This document shows, one piece after another, positions 25,354-34,538 of a stretch of DNA of 64,000 bases (position 1 is the stretch's first letter; every line of letters begins with the position of its first letter). The stretch covers positions 62,001 through 126,000 of the forward strand of contig JAVVEE010000001.1 of assembly GCA_032251315.1 (NCBI GenBank), given 5' to 3'. The notes beneath the pieces are model-generated. The model was not told the DNA's origin, searched no databases, and was given only the letters and a program-made list of their open reading frames with translations. The position numbers were made by a program, and so were the translations under genes. Source of the stretch: LH-M37 sp032251315 (GTDB taxonomy: Bacteria; Pseudomonadota; Gammaproteobacteria; SZUA-229).

Positions 25354-25904
25354 ACTACGATAATCCTCTTGTCTTTCTCTTTAACACACTGTTCGATATT
25401 TATATCGCCATTGTCATGCTGCGTTTTCTGCTACAACAGGTCGGGGCGGACTTCTACAACCCCCTTTCACAGTTCATTGTCAACGCCACTCAGAAACCGG
25501 TGCTGTTGAGTCGACGCCTTATTCCCAGCGTACGCGGCATTGATCTGGCCACGCTGGTGCTGGTGCTGCTGCTGATTGTGATCAAACTGAGTCTTCTGCT
25601 GGCACTGAGCGGTGTTGCCCCTGCTCCGGTCGCATTGCTCGTTCAGAGCCTGTATGACCTGATTTCGCTGGTTTTCAATATATTCTTTTATGCCATTATC
25701 GTGCAGGCGATTCTCAGCTGGGTGAACCCCGATCCCCGCAACCCGATCTCCGGCCTGCTAAGCAGCCTGACCCGACCCATTTTGCGCCCCATCAGAAGCC
25801 GTTTGCCGCTGATGGGTGGCCTGGATCTTTCTCCGGTGGTGGCGCTGATCGGCCTGACTTTTATCAAGCTGACGCTGCTGTCTGTTTTTCAGGCGCTGTT
25901 TTGA
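25350..25904 (+). CDS. yggT: YggT family membrane protein
   Basis: A 184-residue integral membrane protein with two YGGT repeats. Each repeat has hydrophobic helices and a Pro/Arg-rich segment: FLLQQVGADFYNPLSQF with PSVRGIDL in the first, and AILSWVNPDPRNPISGLLS with RPIRSRLPLMGGLDLSPV in the second. The molecular function is unsettled; family members have been linked to osmotic tolerance and to cell-division-associated processes. It overlaps proC by 4 nt and is followed by yggU, the usual order. Confidence 0.93.
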   Translation: MNYDNPLVFLFNTLFDIYIAIVMLRFLLQQVGADFYNPLSQFIVNATQKPVLLSRRLIPSVRGIDLATLVLVLLLIVIKLSLLLALSGVAPAPVALLVQSLYDLISLVFNIFFYAIIVQAILSWVNPDPRNPISGLLSSLTRPILRPIRSRLPLMGGLDLSPVVALIGLTFIKLTLLSVFQALF

Positions 25905-25909
25905 CGCCG

Positions 25910-26206
25910 ATGTTTTACCAGTGGCAGGACGACAATCTGATCCTTAATGTACGCATACAACCCCGCGCCGCCAGTGATGCCTTCGCCGAGTACAACGATG
26001 AACACATCAAAATCCGCATTACCGCACCACCGGTTGACGGCAAGGCGAATAAACACCTGATCGCCTACCTGGCCAGGGCCTTCAAGGTGGCCAAATCCGG
26101 CATCCGGCTGCTCTCCGGAAAAACCGGGCGCAACAAGCGCCTGCTAATCCAGCAGCCTAAAATGCTGCCCGACGTCATTGGCCGGCACATGGCCTCTACA
26201 ACTTAA
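25910..26206 (+). CDS. yggU: DUF167 / YggU family protein
   Basis: A 98-residue small cytoplasmic protein of the DUF167 family, function unknown. The family core is VRIQPRAASDAF, IRITAPPVDGKANKHLIAYLA and LLSGKTGRNKRLLI. I prefer ATG at 25910, with MFYQWQDD matching the family start; a TTG at 25901 would add three residues and overlap yggT. Confidence 0.9.
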   Translation: MFYQWQDDNLILNVRIQPRAASDAFAEYNDEHIKIRITAPPVDGKANKHLIAYLARAFKVAKSGIRLLSGKTGRNKRLLIQQPKMLPDVIGRHMASTT

Positions 26207-26222
26207 TTTTACCTTGCAGCGA

Positions 26223-26251
26223 TTGAAACCCTATACTCTAATATTTAGACT
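26223..26251 (+). promoter_or_regulatory. Candidate sigma-70 promoter for metX
   Basis: TTGAAA (26223-26228), a 17-nt spacer and TAGACT (26246-26251), about 25 nt before the metX start. This is the only good match in the 70-nt yggU-metX gap. Confidence 0.5.
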
Positions 26252-26276
26252 TGCCGAAAAGTAGGCTCAAGCACCC

Positions 26277-27422
26277 ATGCCAGATTCCATACCCTCCGAT
26301 TCCGTCGGCATCGTCGCCACAAAAACGCTGCATTTTTCAGAGCCGCTCGAACTCGAATGCGGCAAAACCCTGTCGCAATATGACATCGCCTACGAAACCT
26401 ACGGCGAGCCCAATGCAGCGGGCAGCAATGCGATTCTGATTTGCCACGCCCTCTCCGGCGACCAGCATGCCGCCGGCTACCATTCGATGCAGGACAAAAA
26501 ACCCGGCTGGTGGGACAGCAGTATCGGCCCCGGAAAACCCATCGACACCAACCATTTTTATGTCGTCTGCATCAACAATCTGGGCAGCTGCAAGGGCTCC
26601 AGCGGCCCCAACACCAAAATACCCGGCACCGACAAATACTGGGGTCCGGATTTCCCCATCGTCACCGTCCGGGACTGGGTCAACAGCCAGCACCGGGTGA
26701 TGCAGGCGCTCCACATCAGCCACTGGTGCGCGGTCATCGGCGGCAGTCTGGGCGGCATGCAGGTGATGCAATGGTCGATTGACTATCCCGACCTCATCCA
26801 CTACGCGCTGGTGATCGCCGCCGCCTCCAAGCTGTCTGCCCAGAACATCGCCTTCAACGAAGTCGCCCGCCAGTCCATCATGTCCGACCCGGATTTTCAC
26901 AACGGCCACTATCTGGAAAATAACAGCGTGCCGCGCCGGGGACTGATGCTGGCCAGAATGCTGGGGCACATTACCTATCTTTCGGATGATTCGATGCGCG
27001 AGAAATTCGGCCGGGAATTGCGCGAAGGCAAACTCAGCTTCGGCTTCGATGTGGATTTTCAGGTGGAGAGTTATTTGCGCTATCAGGGCACCTCATTCGT
27101 GGATCGGTTTGATGCCAATACCTATCTGCTGATGACCAAGGCGCTGGACTATTTCGACCCGGCCAGCGAACACGGTCACGACCTGGCGGCGACCCTCAGC
27201 AGGGCCACGGCGAAATTCCTGGTGATCTCCTTCACCTCAGACTGGCGCTTCGCCCCCGAACGCTCACAGGAAATTGTCAGGGCGCTGCTCGATGCCCGCA
27301 AGCAGGTCAGTTATGTCGAGATCACGGCGCACCATGGCCACGACGCCTTTCTGATTCCTATTCCCCATTACATGAACATATTTCACAGCTACATGAAAAG
27401 CATCCGCGAGGCTATTCAATAA
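26277..27422 (+). CDS. metX: Homoserine O-acyltransferase (MetX)
   Basis: Activates homoserine for methionine synthesis by acylation. The protein is 381 residues with an alpha/beta hydrolase fold. The nucleophile elbow is GGSLGG (about residue 158), and the catalytic His lies in HHGHDAFL near the C-terminus. NNLGSCKGSSGP and the DYFD segment are also family-typical. In gammaproteobacteria some MetX enzymes use succinyl-CoA rather than acetyl-CoA; I cannot tell which from inspection. It overlaps metW by one base (TAATG), and the pair is conserved. Confidence 0.95.
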   Translation: MPDSIPSDSVGIVATKTLHFSEPLELECGKTLSQYDIAYETYGEPNAAGSNAILICHALSGDQHAAGYHSMQDKKPGWWDSSIGPGKPIDTNHFYVVCINNLGSCKGSSGPNTKIPGTDKYWGPDFPIVTVRDWVNSQHRVMQALHISHWCAVIGGSLGGMQVMQWSIDYPDLIHYALVIAAASKLSAQNIAFNEVARQSIMSDPDFHNGHYLENNSVPRRGLMLARMLGHITYLSDDSMREKFGRELREGKLSFGFDVDFQVESYLRYQGTSFVDRFDANTYLLMTKALDYFDPASEHGHDLAATLSRATAKFLVISFTSDWRFAPERSQEIVRALLDARKQVSYVEITAHHGHDAFLIPIPHYMNIFHSYMKSIREAIQ

Positions 27423-28027
27423 TGCGCGCCGACCTTGCCATCATTGCCGAATGGATCAAACCCGGCGCATCGATCCTGGATCTGGGCTGCGGCGACGGCA
27501 CCCTGCTGAAATACCTGCGCGACCATCAGCAGGTGCACGGCATCGGCCTGGAAATTGATGAGCGCAACATAGAAATCTGCCTCAGCAATAATCTGAACAT
27601 CATTCAATCCGACCTGAACAACGGCCTGCAAGACTATTTCTCGGACAACAGTTTCGACTACGTCATCATGAGCCAGACCCTGCAGGCCACCGTCCACCCG
27701 GAAAAACTCATCGAAGAGATGCTGCGTGTGGGCAGGGAGGGCATCGTCACCTTCCCCAACATGGCGCACTGGAGGGGACGCATGCAACTGGCGCTGGGCG
27801 GTCACATGCCGGTCACCAAAAGCCTGCCCAATCGCTGGTATGACACCCCCAATATTCATCTGTGTACAGTGCAGGATTTTGAAATTTTATGCCGCGAACG
27901 AGGCATAAAAATCCTGGAGCGGACTTTTGTCGACCATACCCGCAGTCGCAGCTCGCTGCTGATGAAACTATTTCCGAACTTATTCAGTGAAATAGCACTC
28001 TATCGTTTCTGCAACAGCCACAGATGA
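27422..28027 (+). CDS. metW: MetW methionine biosynthesis protein
   Basis: A 201-residue class I SAM-methyltransferase-fold protein with the motif ILDLGCGDGTLLKYL (about 19-33) and the family-specific VTFPNMAHWRGRMQLALGGHMPVTK and NIHLCTVQDFE. MetW works with MetX in methionine synthesis in Pseudomonas-type bacteria; the precise reaction is not certain. It is translationally coupled to metX. The 88-nt gap after it probably holds the gsp promoter, but I found no convincing match. Confidence 0.93.
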   Translation: MRADLAIIAEWIKPGASILDLGCGDGTLLKYLRDHQQVHGIGLEIDERNIEICLSNNLNIIQSDLNNGLQDYFSDNSFDYVIMSQTLQATVHPEKLIEEMLRVGREGIVTFPNMAHWRGRMQLALGGHMPVTKSLPNRWYDTPNIHLCTVQDFEILCRERGIKILERTFVDHTRSRSSLLMKLFPNLFSEIALYRFCNSHR

Positions 28028-28115
28028 TAACTCTGTCAGCGCCCGATATACTGCGTTTTCGCTATCATCCTGTTAAGATTGCTGCCTAAATGAACAGTCC
28101 ATTAAGCAATACTCC

Positions 28116-29024
28116 ATGACCCGAACTTTTAACCAGTTATTCACTCACAGCGAGCAGTTGCAACCGCTGTTAAAACGCCTGCCCGTGGTGATCAATTTCC
28201 TGCTGATTATCGCCTGCGCGCAGCTGCTCTCGCAGGGCATCTGGATGCTGCTGGCTGAACCTGAATCTGAATTTTTCGCTGCCACCCCCTCGGCGAATTC
28301 GGGCACAGACAAAAACGCTGACAATGCCCAAAAATCACAGCAGCAGGCTTTCCGCAGCCTGACCAGCGCTCATCTGTTCGGTGTTGCCCAAAATCAAGGC
28401 CCCCAGATGAGCGCTGAAAAAGCCCCCGATACAAAACTCAATCTGGTTTTGAGAGGCATCCTCACTGCAGGTGAAACGCAAATGGCCAGCGCCATTATCG
28501 CGCGGGGCGCCAACGGTCAGGAAGAGATCTACGGCATCGACGATAAAATGCCGGGGGGTATAACGCTCAGAGAGATCCACGCCCAACACGTCATTATCGA
28601 ACGCCAGGGCCAGCTAGAAACCCTGCGCATGGAGAAAGACGAGGGTGATGACCTGATCTCCGCCCCAGTGGGCAGACCGCAGTCGTCCACTTCAACCATG
28701 TCCGCACTTGCCTCACAAAAAATAAAAAACATTCGCCGTGAACTGATCAGTAACCCGACCTCGTTCAGCAAGTACGCCCTGCCGGTCGTGGTCAGGGAAA
28801 ATGGCGTACAGGTGGGCTATCGACTGCAACCCCAGCAAAACAGTGACCTGCTCAGGCAGGCGGGACTTGAAGCCTCCGATGTGATTACTTCGGTCAATGG
28901 CGTCAGCCTCAACGACATGAACAACAGCATTAGTGCCTTGAGAGAGCTGAGCTCAGCCAGCCAGGTCAACATTATCGTGAAACGTAATGGCGTCGAGATT
29001 CCCCTTAATATTCAGCTACAATAA
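28116..29024 (+). CDS. gspC: Type II secretion protein GspC
   Basis: Inner-membrane T2SS subunit that connects the inner platform to the secretin and contributes to substrate choice. The protein is 302 residues, with a cytoplasmic N-terminus, one TM helix (about 24-45), an HR domain (about 85-170: LFGVAQNQ, LVLRGILTAGETQMASAII, YGIDDKMPGG), and a C-terminal PDZ domain (about 215-302: GVQVGYRLQPQ, LRQAGLEASDVITSVNGVSL). It is first in the gsp run. Confidence 0.93.
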   Translation: MTRTFNQLFTHSEQLQPLLKRLPVVINFLLIIACAQLLSQGIWMLLAEPESEFFAATPSANSGTDKNADNAQKSQQQAFRSLTSAHLFGVAQNQGPQMSAEKAPDTKLNLVLRGILTAGETQMASAIIARGANGQEEIYGIDDKMPGGITLREIHAQHVIIERQGQLETLRMEKDEGDDLISAPVGRPQSSTSTMSALASQKIKNIRRELISNPTSFSKYALPVVVRENGVQVGYRLQPQQNSDLLRQAGLEASDVITSVNGVSLNDMNNSISALRELSSASQVNIIVKRNGVEIPLNIQLQ

Positions 29025-29061
29025 ACATTTTGGATACACAAAAAGCAACAGGATTCTATGC

Positions 29062-31110
29062 ATGACCCGTTTAAGAATTAGCTCCGCCAGAGCACGACTG
29101 CCCGGCATCACCAGCAGCTTTATTTTATTGCTGCTGTTCAGCTTTTCGGCAATGGCGAATGAGATCACGCTCAACCTTAAAGATGCCGATATTCGAGCGC
29201 TGATCAGCACGGTTTCAAAATTCACCGGCAAGAACTTCATCATCGACCCGCGTATCAAGGCCAAGGTGACGGTGGTCTCCGCCAACACCATGTCGCCGGA
29301 TGAGGTCTACGAAGTTTTCCTTTCGGTGCTGCAGGTACACGGTTTCGCCGCCGTGCCGACTGGCTCGGTGATAAAAATCATTCCCGAGGTCAATGCCAAG
29401 CAGAGCGCCGTCCCCCTGTCAGTCAATGGCAAACAGCTTGCCGATGACGAGCTGATCACCAAACTGATCCGCATGGATCATGTACCGGCGGCGCAACTGG
29501 TACCCATCCTGAGACCCCTGGTGCCGCAGCAGGGCCATCTGGCGGCTTATGCGCCCACCAACAGCCTGATCATTACCGACCGCGCCGGTAACATCGAGCG
29601 TCTGATGCAAATCATCGAGGGCGTTGATCGACCGGACACTGATGAGCTGGAAATCATTCCGCTCAAACATGCTTCGGCGACTGAGCTGGTGCGCATCGTC
29701 AACTCTCTGTACCAGACCAGCGGAGCCAAAAATGAGGCCAGTAAAATAAATATGGCCGCTGACGAGCGCACCAACAGCGTATTAATGTCGGGAGATCCCG
29801 CTGCGCGACTCAAGGCCCGTGCCACCATTGTTCAGCTGGATACCGCGCTGGAAACAGGTGGCGGCAATACCCACGTCATCTATCTCAAATATGCCGAGGC
29901 GGAAAATATGGTGCAGATCCTCACCGGCATTCAGAACGCGACATCTCAGTCACCGGGGACCAGAGGTTCGACGCCGGCGAGGGCTCCGGCAGCTGCCGCG
30001 AACGGTTCAACCGGCGTCTTTTCCCAGCTGGCGGATATTCAGGCCGATAATGATACCAATGCGCTGATCATTACCGCCGACCCCAACACCCTGAAAAGCC
30101 TGAAGTCGGTTATCCGCCAGCTCGATATCCGCCGCGCTCAGGTGCTGATTGAAGCCATCATCGCCGAGATTACCGCCGGCAAAAGCCGCGAACTGGGCGT
30201 CGGCATGGCAGTCGACGGCTCACCCTCTGACGATGATAATGTCCCGGTGGGCATGAGCAATTTCGGCGGCCTGGGTAATATTCTCGCCGCCGCCAGCGGT
30301 CTGACCACGGACCCCAGCTCTTTGCTGAGTCCCGGACTCACCCTCGGTGCCGGCAAGACCAGCAGCTCCGGCACCCGCTATGCGCTGCTGCTGCGGGCGC
30401 TGGCGACCGATGATTCCAGCAATATTCTCTCCACCCCCAGCATCGTCACACTGGATAACGAAGAGGCCGAGATCATTGTGGGTGAAAATGTACCTTTCGT
30501 TACCGGCCAGTTCACCAACACCGGCAGCAGCGATCCCAGCAACCCCTTCCAGACCATCGAGCGCCAGGATGTCGGCCTGACCCTGAGAGTCACGCCCCAG
30601 GTCAATGAGGGCGATACCATCAAGCTGGATCTGGAACAGGAGACCTCCAGCGTGATTCCCGGCAGTGAGGTCTCCGGCATTACCACCCGTAAACGTTCAA
30701 TCAAAACCAGTGTGCTGGTGGATGATGGCGGTATTCTGGTTCTGGGCGGCCTGATTCAGGAGACCATCAGCGAAGGCGAGAGCAAAGTTCCTCTGCTTGG
30801 TGATATCCCCCTGCTGGGCGCGCTGTTCAGATCCACCTCCAGCAACAAGAGCAAACAGAACCTGATGGTTTTCCTACGCCCCAGCATTCTGCGCGATGAT
30901 GCCGATGCGGCCTTTATCACCAATGAAAAATACAATTACCTGCGCAGCCTGCAACTTCAGCCTGAAAAAGGCATAGCGGATGATGACACTCCGCTGCTGG
31001 AGCCCCTGAAGCCGGCGACGATTGATAAAGGCGAAGCCAAAAACCGACAAGAGGACCCCGTCAAAAACCAAAATGATTTTGAATGGGATGATGATGACCA
31101 ATATTTCTGA
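29062..31110 (+). CDS. gspD: Type II secretion outer-membrane secretin GspD
   Basis: Forms the outer-membrane channel of the T2SS. From ATG at 29062 (AGGA about 9 nt upstream) the protein is 682 residues. A signal peptide ends near FSAMANE. N0 (EITLNLKDADIRALI) and N1-N3 repeats follow, then the secretin domain with VPFVTGQF, LTLRVTPQVNEGDTIKLDLEQE and GGLIQETISEGESKVPLLGDIPLLGALFRS. The acidic C-terminus overlaps the gspE start region. An open frame extends upstream of 29062 into gspC, but the signal peptide position argues for this start. No pilotin gene is seen. Confidence 0.96.
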   Translation: MTRLRISSARARLPGITSSFILLLLFSFSAMANEITLNLKDADIRALISTVSKFTGKNFIIDPRIKAKVTVVSANTMSPDEVYEVFLSVLQVHGFAAVPTGSVIKIIPEVNAKQSAVPLSVNGKQLADDELITKLIRMDHVPAAQLVPILRPLVPQQGHLAAYAPTNSLIITDRAGNIERLMQIIEGVDRPDTDELEIIPLKHASATELVRIVNSLYQTSGAKNEASKINMAADERTNSVLMSGDPAARLKARATIVQLDTALETGGGNTHVIYLKYAEAENMVQILTGIQNATSQSPGTRGSTPARAPAAAANGSTGVFSQLADIQADNDTNALIITADPNTLKSLKSVIRQLDIRRAQVLIEAIIAEITAGKSRELGVGMAVDGSPSDDDNVPVGMSNFGGLGNILAAASGLTTDPSSLLSPGLTLGAGKTSSSGTRYALLLRALATDDSSNILSTPSIVTLDNEEAEIIVGENVPFVTGQFTNTGSSDPSNPFQTIERQDVGLTLRVTPQVNEGDTIKLDLEQETSSVIPGSEVSGITTRKRSIKTSVLVDDGGILVLGGLIQETISEGESKVPLLGDIPLLGALFRSTSSNKSKQNLMVFLRPSILRDDADAAFITNEKYNYLRSLQLQPEKGIADDDTPLLEPLKPATIDKGEAKNRQEDPVKNQNDFEWDDDDQYF

Positions 31111-32605
31111 AGCCGCTGAAATCTCCCATGAGGTCTTAACGCCGCAACGGCTGCCTTATGCCTTCGCCAAGCGCCACGGTGTGTTGATCGGCCAGATAAC
31201 CGATGATCAGGTTCAGATTCTGCATCGCGAGGATTTCAGCCCGCTGATTCTGGCCGAAGTCAAACGCGCCACCGGCCGTAAGCTCAATCTGGCGCCGGCC
31301 TCCAACGAACAGTTCGCCGCGCTGCTGGCCCAGACTTACGAGCAGGGCAGCGATCAGGCCATGGCCATGATGCAGGGCGTGGGTGATGAGCTCAACCTCG
31401 ATGAGCTGGCCGGTTCACTGGAGCCGGAAGATCTGATGGAAGCGGATGATGATGCGCCCATTATTCGCCTGATCAATGCCCTGCTCACCGAAGCCATCAA
31501 GATCGATGCCTCAGATATTCATATTGAACCCTTTGAAAGCAAAATGCGCATACGCTTTCGCGTCGATGGTCTGCTGCGCGAGATACTGCAACCGCCCAGC
31601 AACATTGCACCGCTGGTGATTTCGCGCATCAAGGTCATGGCGAAAATGGATATCGCTGAAAAACGCCTGCCCCAGGATGGCCGCATCTCTCTGCGGGTTG
31701 CCGGGCGCTCGGTCGATGTCCGCGTCTCCACCCTGCCCTCGGGCTACGGCGAGCGGGTGGTGATGCGTCTGCTCGACAAACAGGCCGGGCGTATGGATCT
31801 GGAACAGCTGGGCATGGCCGAAGCCACCCGCGACACTTTCGACCAGCTATTACACAAGCCGCACGGCATTATTCTGGTCACCGGCCCGACCGGTTCGGGT
31901 AAAACCACCACGCTGTACGCCGGGCTGACCCGTCTCAACGTCAAGTCGCGCAACATTCTCACTGTCGAAGACCCTATTGAGTATTACATCTACGGCATCG
32001 GCCAGACCCAGGTCAACACCAAGGTCGACATGAGTTTTGCACGCGGCCTGCGCTCTATTCTGCGGCAGGATCCTGACGTGGTCATGATCGGTGAAATTCG
32101 CGACCTCGAAACCGCTTCGATTGCCGTGCAGGCCAGTCTGACCGGCCATCTGGTGATGTCCACGCTGCATACCAACACTGCCATCGGCGCCATCACCCGC
32201 CTGCGCGACATGGGTGTCGAACCTTTCCTGCTGGCTTCCAGTCTGGTGGGCGTGCTGGCACAACGGCTGGTGCGCAACCTCTGCCCCAACTGCCGAAAAC
32301 CCCATGTTGCCAGCGACTCCGAGCGCCAGTGGCTGGGCATGAAAGCCGATGATATCACTCATATCTATACCGCCGAGGGCTGTGAAGCCTGCAACTATCA
32401 GGGCTATGCAGGCCGTAGCGGCCTGTATGAACTGGTCCCCATTGACGACACCCTGCTGGCTATGATTCACGACGGTGCCAGTGAACACGACATGGAAAAA
32501 TATGCCCGCACCAAATCGCCCAGCCTGCGCCAGGACGGGCGACGCATGATCCTGAAGGGCATCACCTCGCTGGAAGAGGTTATCCGGGTGAGTCGTGAAG
32601 ATTAA
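31088..32605 (+). CDS. gspE: Type II secretion ATPase GspE
   Basis: Cytoplasmic ATPase that drives pseudopilus assembly. About 505 residues. It has an N1E-type N-terminus (LPYAFAKRHGVLIG), the SDIHIEPFESKMRIRFRVDG segment, Walker A GPTGSGKTT, Asp box ILTVEDPIEYY, Walker B DVVMIGEIRD, and a zinc-binding CPNC...CEAC pair (CxxC about 30 residues apart) typical of GspE. Three consecutive ATGs (31088, 31091, 31094) sit just before the gspD stop, so the exact start is uncertain by two codons. Confidence 0.95.
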   Translation: MMMTNISEAAEISHEVLTPQRLPYAFAKRHGVLIGQITDDQVQILHREDFSPLILAEVKRATGRKLNLAPASNEQFAALLAQTYEQGSDQAMAMMQGVGDELNLDELAGSLEPEDLMEADDDAPIIRLINALLTEAIKIDASDIHIEPFESKMRIRFRVDGLLREILQPPSNIAPLVISRIKVMAKMDIAEKRLPQDGRISLRVAGRSVDVRVSTLPSGYGERVVMRLLDKQAGRMDLEQLGMAEATRDTFDQLLHKPHGIILVTGPTGSGKTTTLYAGLTRLNVKSRNILTVEDPIEYYIYGIGQTQVNTKVDMSFARGLRSILRQDPDVVMIGEIRDLETASIAVQASLTGHLVMSTLHTNTAIGAITRLRDMGVEPFLLASSLVGVLAQRLVRNLCPNCRKPHVASDSERQWLGMKADDITHIYTAEGCEACNYQGYAGRSGLYELVPIDDTLLAMIHDGASEHDMEKYARTKSPSLRQDGRRMILKGITSLEEVIRVSRED

Positions 32606-32622
32606 TTCTGTGCGAGTAGATT

Positions 32623-33858
32623 ATGGCCGCCTTTGAATATATAGCGCTGGATAGCAGAGGCAGGGAGAAAAGGGGTGTCATCGAAGCCGACACCGCCCGG
32701 CAGGCACGCCAGCTTCTGCGCGATCAGGACCTGACGCCACTGCAGATGGAAAACACCAAGGCATCGGAAAAGAAATCGAGCAAGACAGCTTCGTCACTGC
32801 ATCAAATCAAGCTTTTTCAGCGCGGCATCAACTCCACCGAGCTGGCCCTGCTCACCCGGCAACTGGCCACGCTGATACAGGCGGCCCTGCCGTTGGAAGA
32901 ATCGCTCTCGGCGGTGGCCAACCAGTCCGATAAACCGCGCATCAAAAGCATGATGTACGCGATTCGCTCGAAGGTGCTGGAAGGCCATACCCTGGCCGCC
33001 GGACTGGCCGATTTCCCCAAGGTTTTCTCGCCCCTGTTCTGCGCCACCATCGATGCCGGCGAGAAATCCGGCCACCTCGATACCGTGCTGGAGCGGCTGG
33101 CCGACTACACCGAAACCCGGCAGGAGCTACAGAGCAAAGTCAGTCAGGCCATGATTTATCCCGTCTTTCTCACCGGCTTCGCCGTACTCATCGTCGGCTT
33201 CCTGATGGCCTATGTGGTGCCGCAGGTGGTGGCGGTATTCGAGGACATTGGCGAGGAGCTGCCCGGCCTGACGCTAGGGCTGATCAGCATCAGTGACTTC
33301 GTGGTCAACTTTGGCGTGTATGCTGTTTTCATACTGATAGCGCTGATCATCGGCCTGAAAGTGCTGCTGCAGAAACCCCGCTATCAGGAGCGTTATCACC
33401 GCCTGTTGCTCAGGCTGCCACTCATACAGAAGCTGGTTCGTGGCCTGAATACCGCCCAGTTCACCCGCACTTTCAGTATTCTTTCCGGCAGCGGCGTAGC
33501 GGTACTGGAGGCGATGAAAATTTCGGCTCAGGTGGTCAGCAATCTGCCCCTGCGCAATGCCATCCTCGATGCCACTGACCGGGTCCGTGAAGGCAGCGGC
33601 ATCAGCAAGTCAATGGCCAGCAGCCGGCTGTTCCCCCCTATCACCCTGCAGCTCATTGCCAGCGGTGAAAACAGCGGCAAGCTGGATGAGATGCTGCACC
33701 GCGCCTCCACTCAGCTGGAGCGTGAACAGGTCACCCTGATCGCCTTCATCGTCGGCATCATGGAGCCGCTGATTATCAGCGTCATGGGGCTGCTGGTGTT
33801 ACTGATTGTGCTTGGCATTCTGCTGCCCATTTTTGACCTGAACCAGCTGGTGAAATAA
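32623..33858 (+). CDS. gspF: Type II secretion inner-membrane platform protein GspF
   Basis: Polytopic platform protein around which the pseudopilus is built. The protein is 411 residues with two repeated cytoplasmic GspF domains (ELALLTRQLATLIQAALPLEESL and FTRTFSILSGSGVAVLEAMKI) and three TM segments (about 170-195, 220-245, 375-400). Its last 60 nt overlap, tail to tail, the 3' end of the rhombosortase-like gene on the other strand. Confidence 0.96.
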   Translation: MAAFEYIALDSRGREKRGVIEADTARQARQLLRDQDLTPLQMENTKASEKKSSKTASSLHQIKLFQRGINSTELALLTRQLATLIQAALPLEESLSAVANQSDKPRIKSMMYAIRSKVLEGHTLAAGLADFPKVFSPLFCATIDAGEKSGHLDTVLERLADYTETRQELQSKVSQAMIYPVFLTGFAVLIVGFLMAYVVPQVVAVFEDIGEELPGLTLGLISISDFVVNFGVYAVFILIALIIGLKVLLQKPRYQERYHRLLLRLPLIQKLVRGLNTAQFTRTFSILSGSGVAVLEAMKISAQVVSNLPLRNAILDATDRVREGSGISKSMASSRLFPPITLQLIASGENSGKLDEMLHRASTQLEREQVTLIAFIVGIMEPLIISVMGLLVLLIVLGILLPIFDLNQLVK

Positions 33859-34434
33859 CCCCAACAGCAGCGCAGACACGCCCCCGCCTACGGCGCCATA
33901 CAGATGCGCATCGGTGACCACGCGACCTGCGGCAAGCTCCTCCGAACCCGGCAGCGCACCGTACATGAGCTCCCAGAGCAACTTGCCCACCAGCAGAGCC
34001 ATGAGCGCATAACCACTGGCGGGATAGAAACGTATTTCGCGCACAGTGCCGTAAATGAACAGCCCATGCAGGATACCGGAGAGACCGACATAGGTGCTGA
34101 CCTGCGGATTAAACCAGTACAGGCCGACGCCGACAAACATTGCCGAGACCAGCATCACCAGCAACCAGTGAAAAACAGCGCCATAACTGCTGAAAAAAAA
34201 GGCCACAATCCCCAGACCGGCCATATTTAATCCCCAGTGCGCCCAGTTCAGATGTACTATGTTGCCGCTCAGCAGCAGCCAGTAGTGGCCCTGCTTGATC
34301 AGCTGTAGATCATAACGCCAGCCGGGTACCTGGCCACTGGCCTGCAAATAGGCGCTCAGCAGCAACACCAGCAACCACAGGCCATGGCTCCAGTGCATAG
34401 AAAGACGGTTTTGCATAGGCAGTTCGAGACGCAT
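33799..34434 (-). CDS. Rhombosortase-like rhomboid family intramembrane serine protease
   Basis: A 211-residue, six-helix membrane protein on the opposite strand between gspF and gspG. Rhomboid features: HWGLN (66-70), YVGLSGILHG with catalytic Ser119, and AHLYGAVGG with catalytic His177. The short length and the GLSGxLHG motif fit rhombosortase rather than GlpG. Rhombosortases cut GlyGly-CTERM-tagged proteins that travel through the T2SS, so this position is functionally suggestive. The 3' end overlaps gspF by 60 nt. A second in-frame ATG is at 34416. The rhomboid fold is secure; the rhombosortase subtype is inferred. Confidence 0.8.
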   Translation of the reverse strand: MRLELPMQNRLSMHWSHGLWLLVLLLSAYLQASGQVPGWRYDLQLIKQGHYWLLLSGNIVHLNWAHWGLNMAGLGIVAFFFSSYGAVFHWLLVMLVSAMFVGVGLYWFNPQVSTYVGLSGILHGLFIYGTVREIRFYPASGYALMALLVGKLLWELMYGALPGSEELAAGRVVTDAHLYGAVGGGVSALLLGLFHQLVQVKNGQQNAKHNQ

Positions 34435-34538
34435 TTGTTATCATTCCAACATTTATCAAGTGTGAACTTAAAAAGCTGGACGAACTCTAACGGGTTGCGT
34501 TACAAGTGGCAAAATATTATTCATCAGGAGTCAAAAGT

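Noticed and set aside
34506..34538. GTG at 34506 as the gspG start
   Set aside because: It lacks a ribosome-binding site and lengthens the prepilin leader; TTG at 34539 has AGGAG at ideal spacing.
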